Shown piece after piece: positions 7,539-12,461 of a stretch of DNA of 12,461 nt. Made by a program: the position numbers and the translations under genes. Under the pieces are notes generated by a model, which was not told where the DNA came from, made no database searches, and was given only the letters and a program-made list of their open reading frames with translations. Origin of the DNA: Lachnospiraceae bacterium (GTDB lineage: Bacteria; Bacillota; Clostridia; Lachnospirales; Lachnospiraceae); the NCBI GenBank assembly GCA_003446735.1, contig DMCJ01000120.1, positions 1-12,461 of the forward strand, written 5' to 3'. Within the stretch, counting starts at the first letter, position 1, and each line of letters opens with the position of its first letter.

Positions 7539-7943
7539 ATGAGAAAAGACATTATAAAACCGCATATTTCCGATAACCGGGGCATGACTATGGTTGAGAT
7601 CCTGGTTGCATTCGTTATCCTTATTTTCATGCTTACGGCTTTTTACGGGATCGTGAAGTTTTCTTCCAATATGCTTACCGAAGCCGTGGATAATAAGGAG
7701 CGGACGCAGAGTTATAAGGAATGCTTTTACAAAGAGAATAAGGCGGGCCTTAACAAAACGGACATAACGCCTGCGGGTGCGACGTTTTCGCTTAACGTAA
7801 ATATGACTAAGACAGATGCTTCAAACAGTGCTTCGGCCGCATCGGTTGCGCTTGACCATATGGCCGTGGTAAAATATACGGGAGACGGGAGTGTTGATCC
7901 CTTAAATGAAAGGCTCAGGGTGGATGTGTATGAATACAGATAG
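7539..7943 (+). CDS. Minor prepilin, GspI/PilV-like
   Basis: A 134-residue protein. Residues 1-15 form a basic leader ending N-R-G; then M-T-M-V-E-I-L-V and a hydrophobic helix (16-37). Gly at -1, Met at +1 and Glu20 at +5 make a canonical class III signal for a prepilin peptidase. The M-T-x-V-E-x-L-V-A form is typical of GspI/PilV-type minor pseudopilins, and the length fits GspI (about 120-130 residues). The remaining roughly 95 residues are a small globular domain without cysteines after the helix apart from Cys at residue 54. It sits between a GspK/PilX-like and a GspJ-like gene and overlaps the latter by 14 nt, suggesting translational coupling. Likely part of the initiating tip complex rather than a shaft subunit. 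Confidence 0.75.
   Translation: MRKDIIKPHISDNRGMTMVEILVAFVILIFMLTAFYGIVKFSSNMLTEAVDNKERTQSYKECFYKENKAGLNKTDITPAGATFSLNVNMTKTDASNSASAASVALDHMAVVKYTGDGSVDPLNERLRVDVYEYR
7917..7923 (+). promoter_or_regulatory. Ribosome binding site for the GspJ-like prepilin
   Basis: AGGGTGG, inside the end of the previous gene, is 6 nt before the ATG at 7930. The ATG at 7924 directly abuts this box and cannot use it, and the ATG at 7906 lies upstream of it, so 7930 is the best start. Confidence 0.5.
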
Positions 7944-8562
7944 ACATACAAAGCCCGGAGCGGGAAACGATAAAGGTTTTACATTAGTCGAGCTCCTCGT
8001 CACGTTCGTGCTCCTCAGTATATTTATGGTGGCCGCCACGCAGGTGGTCGCATCAGCCACAAACATCTATTTCAGAGTAAGAAATGAGAATTACGGGCAG
8101 CAGGTGAGCGGTATTTTGATGGATAAGATGAGGTCGCTCATCGCGGGATGCGAATATACCGCTGAGATCACGCCTGAGATCGACGATCCGACGCTTGCGG
8201 TCGGCACCAGTAATTCGATAACGCTCTATGACAGGACCGGAACGAAGATAAGGATATATAAGGAAGTCCCCGCTAACAGGATAGCCATTAAATATTTTGA
8301 AGTAACCAGCGGAGAGAATACTTTTGAAGAGACGGACTGGCGTTTTGATGAAAAGACATATATGGATTTCGAGGTTGAATCCTTAAGCTTTACATGGGCT
8401 AACGGAAGTAATAAAGAGACTCCTCTTAAGGATACCGATCCAAGCCCTGTATATCCGCCCGATGTCGTAAAAGTAGAACTCAAGCTTCACAGCAGTAATT
8501 ATGGTGACTATGTCACCACTGAATATATGGAAATGTACAATCATGAAAAAACTGACCCTTAG
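7930..8562 (+). CDS. Minor prepilin, GspJ/PilW-like
   Basis: A 210-residue protein starting inside the previous gene (14-nt overlap). The 16-residue leader ends D-K-G, followed by F-T-L-V-E-L-L and a hydrophobic helix (17-40), with Glu21 at +5: canonical class III prepilin signal. The length matches GspJ/PilW proteins (about 190-220 residues), the largest of the classical minor pseudopilin trio. The C-terminal domain is beta-rich with alternating hydrophobic strands (S-I-T-L-Y-D, K-I-R-I-Y-K, V-V-K-V-E-L-K-L) as expected for a pseudopilin head. Context between GspI-like and a further pilin-like gene supports a role in priming fibre assembly. The GspJ/PilW assignment rests on size, order and the signal, not on a database match. 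Confidence 0.75.
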   Translation: MNTDRHTKPGAGNDKGFTLVELLVTFVLLSIFMVAATQVVASATNIYFRVRNENYGQQVSGILMDKMRSLIAGCEYTAEITPEIDDPTLAVGTSNSITLYDRTGTKIRIYKEVPANRIAIKYFEVTSGENTFEETDWRFDEKTYMDFEVESLSFTWANGSNKETPLKDTDPSPVYPPDVVKVELKLHSSNYGDYVTTEYMEMYNHEKTDP

Positions 8563-8977
8563 TAAAGAAAAAGCCGTAATAATAAATTTCATAGTGATAA
8601 TCTTAGTAGCTCTTATCCTTTCGGTAGCGGGATTCTTCCTTATCACCTTAAGATCAAGGGGAAGAGAAGTTTTAAGAAACGCCAAGAACGTTAATCTCGC
8701 TCTTATGAATGCCGAGATAGAGCAATACGGCAGAGGCAGCAGGATATTCGATCCTACAAAGCCCGATAATCTTGCAGAGGGCGTTAAGCAGGAAGTTAAG
8801 AATATAGCCGGTGTGGACGGTGATTTTAATCTTACTTCATTTGATGCTGCAAAAGGAAGAGTTACGGGACTTTCCTATTTTGAAGACGGATTTTTTGCAT
8901 CTTATGAATATGATCCGCAGACTGGAGACCATTGGAGCGTGTCCTATCTGCTGAAGCTTTTGGATTTTAAAGAATGA
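8543..8977 (+). CDS. Small pilin-like or membrane-anchored protein of the pilus operon
   Basis: A 144-residue protein with a short basic N-terminus (M-K-K-L-T-L-S-K-E-K), one hydrophobic segment (about 12-35), an R-S-R-G-R-E basic patch, then a soluble C-terminal domain (about 40-144). It has the overall shape of a pilin but no G-F/M cleavage site and no Glu at +5, so it is either a non-canonical pilin or a bitopic membrane protein with an outside domain. The start at 8543 gives a 20-nt overlap with the GspJ-like gene, indicating coupling; a modest GGAAA box (8529-8533) precedes it. The upstream in-frame ATG at 8501 would prefix 14 residues lying within the previous gene. The sequence matches no family I know. 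Its place at the end of the minor pilin set suggests it is an accessory subunit. Confidence 0.6.
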   Translation: MKKLTLSKEKAVIINFIVIILVALILSVAGFFLITLRSRGREVLRNAKNVNLALMNAEIEQYGRGSRIFDPTKPDNLAEGVKQEVKNIAGVDGDFNLTSFDAAKGRVTGLSYFEDGFFASYEYDPQTGDHWSVSYLLKLLDFKE

Positions 8978-9012
8978 TACTTTTGTGAGGGGATAAGTGA
9001 GAAAGGGAGAGT

Positions 9013-10215
9013 ATGGAAACCTATCGCTATAAAGCGTTAAATGAAAAAGGCTGGACCGTAAACGGCAAAATGGCAGCCCAGGATGAGACGGAGCTTCACG
9101 AGAGGTTAAAGGCCGAAGGTAAGATGCTTTTGTCGGCTTCCGTTGAGGAAAACAAAAAACGCTTTAGAAAGCTAAAATCAAATCAGGTAGCGGATTTCTC
9201 GCGCAGTCTCTCCGAGCTTTTAAAGGCCGGAGTCATGATAGTTCGCGCTCTAAGGATCATCGCCGATGATGAATCCACATCACCCAAGGAAAGAGAATTA
9301 TATGAGGAGATCCTTCGTCTCCTTAAGAACGGTACGCCTTTTTCGGATGCTCTTGCAGCCCAGGAAGACGTATTTCCGCCGCTTTTTGTCAATATGATAA
9401 GAAGCTCGGAAAATACCGGTAATATGGATGATATAACCGCGCAGATGGCGGAATATTATGAAAAGGAATATCGCTTAAATCAAAAGATAAAGAGTGCGAC
9501 ATTCTATCCCAAGATGCTTGGTGTGCTCATCGTTATCGTCGTTGCGATAATCATGGGATTTGTCATCCCTCAGTTCCAGACACTTTTTGATCAGATGGAA
9601 ACACTTCCCTTATCCACTTCACTTCTTCTTGCGATAAGCGGCTTCGTGGCAAGGAGATGGTATCTTATCATTTTTGTCGCAGCGGTCGTTTACCTTGTGA
9701 TAAGGATATTGTCAAGGATTCCGGCGATAGCGCTTCTTCTTGCAAGGATCGAAGTTCATCTTCCGGTAATAGGAAAGCTCAAAAAGATCATATATACAGC
9801 ACGTTTTTCAAGAACCTTATCAAGCCTTTATCAGGCAGGTATACCTATAGTTGACTGTCTTAATGTATCAAAGACCACGATAGGCAATCTGTACATAGAA
9901 AAGCAGTTTGACGATGTTATCACAAAGGTCAGATCCGGTAATAACTTAAGTGATACGATATCCGAGGTTGACGGATTTATCAGAAAGCTTTCCTCATCGA
10001 TACGTATAGGAGAGGAAACCGGTGCGCTTGATAAGATGCTCATCTCCATCGCAAATCAGATGGATAACGAGTCGGAAGTGGCAAGTCAGAAGTTAGTACA
10101 GTTACTGGAGCCTGTAATGATCGTGTTCATGGCTGTTGTGGTAGGATTTATCATGATAGCGGTCATCCAGCCGATCTACGGTTCCTATGAGAGCATAAGT
10201 AATTCATATCAGTAA
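9013..10215 (+). CDS. pilC: Type IV pilus/type II secretion inner-membrane platform protein, PilC/GspF family
   Basis: A 400-residue protein, the normal size for PilC/GspF. The N-terminus M-E-T-Y-R-Y-K-A-L-N is typical. Two homologous cytoplasmic four-helix T2SSF domains are visible, about 58-165 and 262-365. Each has the family signature in which an E-x-T-G turn follows a hydrophobic helix (S-S-E-N-T-G at 131-136, I-G-E-E-T-G at 332-337). Membrane segments lie at about 167-187, 216-233 and 367-387, and the conserved L-L-E-P precedes the last. In known systems this polytopic protein anchors the assembly ATPase and moves pilin subunits into the fibre. A G-rich box (9005-9009) sits rather close (3 nt) to the ATG. 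It is separated by 35 nt from the minor pilin genes and by 9 nt from the next gene, so it is in the same operon. Confidence 0.95.
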   Translation: METYRYKALNEKGWTVNGKMAAQDETELHERLKAEGKMLLSASVEENKKRFRKLKSNQVADFSRSLSELLKAGVMIVRALRIIADDESTSPKERELYEEILRLLKNGTPFSDALAAQEDVFPPLFVNMIRSSENTGNMDDITAQMAEYYEKEYRLNQKIKSATFYPKMLGVLIVIVVAIIMGFVIPQFQTLFDQMETLPLSTSLLLAISGFVARRWYLIIFVAAVVYLVIRILSRIPAIALLLARIEVHLPVIGKLKKIIYTARFSRTLSSLYQAGIPIVDCLNVSKTTIGNLYIEKQFDDVITKVRSGNNLSDTISEVDGFIRKLSSSIRIGEETGALDKMLISIANQMDNESEVASQKLVQLLEPVMIVFMAVVVGFIMIAVIQPIYGSYESISNSYQ

Positions 10216-10219
10216 GGAG
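10215..10219 (+). promoter_or_regulatory. Ribosome binding site for the PilM-PilN fusion
   Basis: AGGAG starts on the last base of the pilC stop codon and lies 5 nt before the ATG at 10225, a strong, correctly spaced site that supports this start and coupling to pilC. Confidence 0.6.
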
Positions 10220-10224
10220 AAGGC

Positions 10225-11700
10225 ATGAGTACGATCATCTATCTCTACAATTCACAGATCCAGATCGCGGTTGGTAAGACCTCCGCATCTCCGGGAAAGG
10301 TCAGACTTAACAATATCTATACCTTTACCGCGCCGGAAGGCAGCATCATAAACGGTGTCATTACCGATATTGATGCATTAAGGACGGGACTGATGTCATT
10401 TATCAACATGAACCAGATCCCGGTAAAGGATACGATAGTCCTTATCGAGAGTTCAAAGATCTCCGGTAAGCTCATTGAAGTACCCAAATTAAATGAGCAC
10501 AAGACTTTGGAATTCTGTATAAGAGAATTTGCCGATACCGGAAGGACGAGAGAGGATTCCACTTTCTGTTATACGGAGCTTCGTCCCTCGGGCGATTCAA
10601 AGCTTCGCAAGGTCTTTGCGGAAGCCATTCCGAAGGAAATGCTCAGGGATATAGCGGATCTGTTTAAGCCGATGGGTATAAACCTTAAGGGTGTTTACTC
10701 ACATGAAGGAAAGATCTTAAATATGCTTGATGTCACCGTGGCAAGGCGCTTTAAATCCTTCTCCGTTCATATGATAAACGACAATAACATGTCCAACTTC
10801 TTATGGGATAACGGAAGCTACGATTTCCATAACGGACAGCGTTTCTTTAATGCCATCGGAACGAACGAGTTTTATGATGAGACAAGCCGTTATTTCAGGC
10901 AGATAAAGCAGTTCATGGAAGTGCGTTCAAAAGAGGACCATCGCGAGATGATCTTCTATACGGGCGTTACCGAAGAGGAATATAAATATTACGACAGGGA
11001 TAACAAGGAGCAGGGAATAAATCATTTTTCCCAGGTATTGGACCTTAACCTTACCAAGAACAGAGAGCTTCACGACAAGGCGAATATCGCGATCTGCGCA
11101 GTATCCGGTCTTTTTGAGACCCACAGGATGTCGGATTTTATCGTTAATTCCAAGGCAGAGGCAAGCAGCAAGAAGGATTCGGATCAGGCATTCATCATAA
11201 AGAGCGCGATACTTACCGCTATCATATTTGCAGTTCTCCTTATAGGAGCGATAGTTTCCATACTCTTTAAAGCCGGAGCAAAGACATCATTCTTTACGCT
11301 CTATGATTATAACAATTCTCCTGCGATGCTCGATCAGCTAAAGCAATATGACGAGACGATGGAAGAAAATGCAAAGCTTTCAGGTCAGCTTTATGCGATC
11401 GATAAGGTAAGGGAAGATGTTGCGACATATCCGGTGGCTACCGACGATGTGATAAGCATCATCAGAGTCTGCGCTGCGGGTTATGCCTCTGTTGAGATAA
11501 CCGGATTTGATGCGGAAGCGGGTTCACTCGATCTTACCGCAAAGGCGGCCGAGGTAGATATGATAAAGGAATATATCTACAGACTGATGGATGAAAAGAT
11601 ATTCAGCGATGTCCATTATACCGGATATCATTTTGATGAAAGTACACAGCTTTGGAACATTGATGTGACATGTACCTTGGCGGAAAGTGCGGGGAGGTAG
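10225..11700 (+). CDS. GspL-like fusion of a degenerate PilM actin-like domain and PilN
   Basis: A 491-residue bitopic protein: a cytoplasmic domain (about 1-320), one membrane segment (about 323-348), then an extracytoplasmic part with a probable coiled coil (about 365-400, opening D-Q-L-K-Q-Y-D-E-T-M-E-E) and a ferredoxin-like domain (about 402-488). This order equals PilM joined to PilN, the architecture of GspL in type II secretion. In PilM the first nucleotide-binding motif is D-I-G-S-like; here the equivalent start reads Y-L-Y-N-S-Q-I-Q-I-A-V-G with no Asp-Gly. The second (D-I-G-x-x-x-T) is represented by an M-I-N-D-N-N-M-S region, so ATP binding is probably lost, as in GspL. Expected role: an inner-membrane assembly platform linking the ATPase and PilC to PilO. 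The next gene follows after 3 nt and is PilO/GspM-like, as expected for the partner. Confidence 0.75.
   Translation: MSTIIYLYNSQIQIAVGKTSASPGKVRLNNIYTFTAPEGSIINGVITDIDALRTGLMSFINMNQIPVKDTIVLIESSKISGKLIEVPKLNEHKTLEFCIREFADTGRTREDSTFCYTELRPSGDSKLRKVFAEAIPKEMLRDIADLFKPMGINLKGVYSHEGKILNMLDVTVARRFKSFSVHMINDNNMSNFLWDNGSYDFHNGQRFFNAIGTNEFYDETSRYFRQIKQFMEVRSKEDHREMIFYTGVTEEEYKYYDRDNKEQGINHFSQVLDLNLTKNRELHDKANIAICAVSGLFETHRMSDFIVNSKAEASSKKDSDQAFIIKSAILTAIIFAVLLIGAIVSILFKAGAKTSFFTLYDYNNSPAMLDQLKQYDETMEENAKLSGQLYAIDKVREDVATYPVATDDVISIIRVCAAGYASVEITGFDAEAGSLDLTAKAAEVDMIKEYIYRLMDEKIFSDVHYTGYHFDESTQLWNIDVTCTLAESAGR
11693..11697 (+). promoter_or_regulatory. Ribosome binding site for the PilO-like gene
   Basis: GGAGG within the last codons of the PilM-PilN fusion lies 6 nt before the ATG at 11704. 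Strong site; it implies coupled translation of the two partner proteins. Confidence 0.6.
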
Positions 11701-11703
11701 AGT

Positions 11704-12461
11704 ATGCAGACGGGACTTACCAAAAACGACAAAAGACTGCTGGTATTACTTATAAACATCGTCCTGTGCTTTTTCTTCGGGTATCTTATCATATATCCGA
11801 ATTTCAGGATGGGTACAAAGTATACCGAGAAGCTCATTATCCAGGAAAGTCACAGAGAGATAAATGACAGTAAGATCTCAAATCTTCCGGTCCTTCTTAT
11901 GGATAAGGAAAGCTATGAGGAAGATGTCGTAAAGAACAGCGAAAACTATTATGACATAATGAGCGAGGCCGACATCGATAAGATGATGACCGGAATGGCT
12001 CTTTCATATGGCATCGAGCCTTTTGATCTTAATATCGATCTTGAAAAGACTGCAGCATCGACCGTGCCTTATCAGTATTCCGAAAGAGCGATATCGGGAG
12101 AGGGCGAGAGTGCGCCGGAATCTGATTCTTCAAGTCAGGAAGAGGATCTTTTATCATTAGGTTCATCTTCAGCCGATACACCGGTCGTGACCGATACATC
12201 ATCATCTTCCGATCGTTATGAAAAGAAATTCAGAAAAGAATTTGCCGATCATTACGGATATAACTACGGCTCCGATCCTTCTATGCAAAGTATCTTAGAC
12301 GATCCTTTTGCTGAGTATGACGAAGAGGTCGAAGAGGAAGAAACCGAGGCAGAGGGATCTCATGAGATCCGCGAAGCCAGGATCTCGATGCGCCTTGGCG
12401 GAGATTATGAAAAGATAAATGCATTTTTACAGAGCCTTTTCGAAACAGACAAGGAGCTCCT
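11704..12461 (+). CDS. pilO: PilO/GspM-like inner-membrane alignment protein, truncated by window end
   Basis: Partial gene: 252 complete codons, with no stop before the window ends. A short cytoplasmic tail (1-11), one membrane helix (about 12-31), then a helical segment with P-V-L-L (about 35-115). The final visible part, R-I-S-M-R-L-G-G-D-Y-E-K-I-N-A-F-L, fits the PilO ferredoxin-like domain, where a strand and G-x-Y-x-x-I-x-x-F-L helix recur. Position directly after the PilN-containing protein is the usual PilN-PilO order, and the two are expected to pair outside the membrane. Between the helical part and the ferredoxin-like start lies a Ser/Glu/Asp-rich insert of about 100 residues (about 125-220), unusual for PilO. 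The remaining C-terminus is outside the window. Confidence 0.65.
   Translation, partial: MQTGLTKNDKRLLVLLINIVLCFFFGYLIIYPNFRMGTKYTEKLIIQESHREINDSKISNLPVLLMDKESYEEDVVKNSENYYDIMSEADIDKMMTGMALSYGIEPFDLNIDLEKTAASTVPYQYSERAISGEGESAPESDSSSQEEDLLSLGSSSADTPVVTDTSSSSDRYEKKFRKEFADHYGYNYGSDPSMQSILDDPFAEYDEEVEEEETEAEGSHEIREARISMRLGGDYEKINAFLQSLFETDKEL

Overview
The window carries one end of a type IV pilus / type II secretion-like gene cluster. All genes lie on the + strand and look like a single operon. The organism is most likely a Gram-positive anaerobe of the Clostridia, probably Lachnospiraceae (Butyrivibrio/Roseburia-like). This rests on moderately AT-rich DNA, Shine-Dalgarno boxes of the AGGAGG type, heavy AGA/AGG, CTT and ATA use, a mixed T4P/T2SS gene set, and no secretin or outer-membrane gene in view. 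The placement is inferred from style and is not proven.

Layout. Bases 1-426 are non-coding. They contain a compact structured element (about 5-123: a hairpin, a loop-to-downstream pseudoknot pairing and a second strong hairpin), then a good sigma-A-type promoter (230-258), then a leader of about 160 nt with small palindromes and an inverted repeat just before the first gene. The first gene (427-6756) encodes a giant prepilin of 2,109 residues. It has a canonical class III signal and N-terminal pilin helix, about twenty GLUG-like glycine-rich repeats that should form a beta-solenoid, then a strongly acidic low-complexity stretch and a small C-terminal cap. Next come four small proteins with N-terminal hydrophobic helices: a PilX/GspK-like protein lacking Glu5, two canonical minor prepilins of GspI and GspJ size, and a fourth pilin-like or membrane-anchored protein. 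After these are the platform protein PilC/GspF, a GspL-like fusion of a degenerate PilM domain to PilN, and a PilO/GspM-like protein cut by the window end.

How they may work together. The inner-membrane platform (PilC, PilM-N fusion, PilO) would assemble a pilus whose priming or tip complex is built from the minor pilins. The giant pilin would be placed at or near the tip as a roughly 230 kDa modular adhesin. The assembly ATPase, the prepilin peptidase and any small major pilin are not in this window and would be expected downstream or elsewhere.

The most notable items are the giant modular pilin, a codon-usage shift inside its repeat region that suggests mosaic origin, and the unexplained pseudoknotted element at the left edge.
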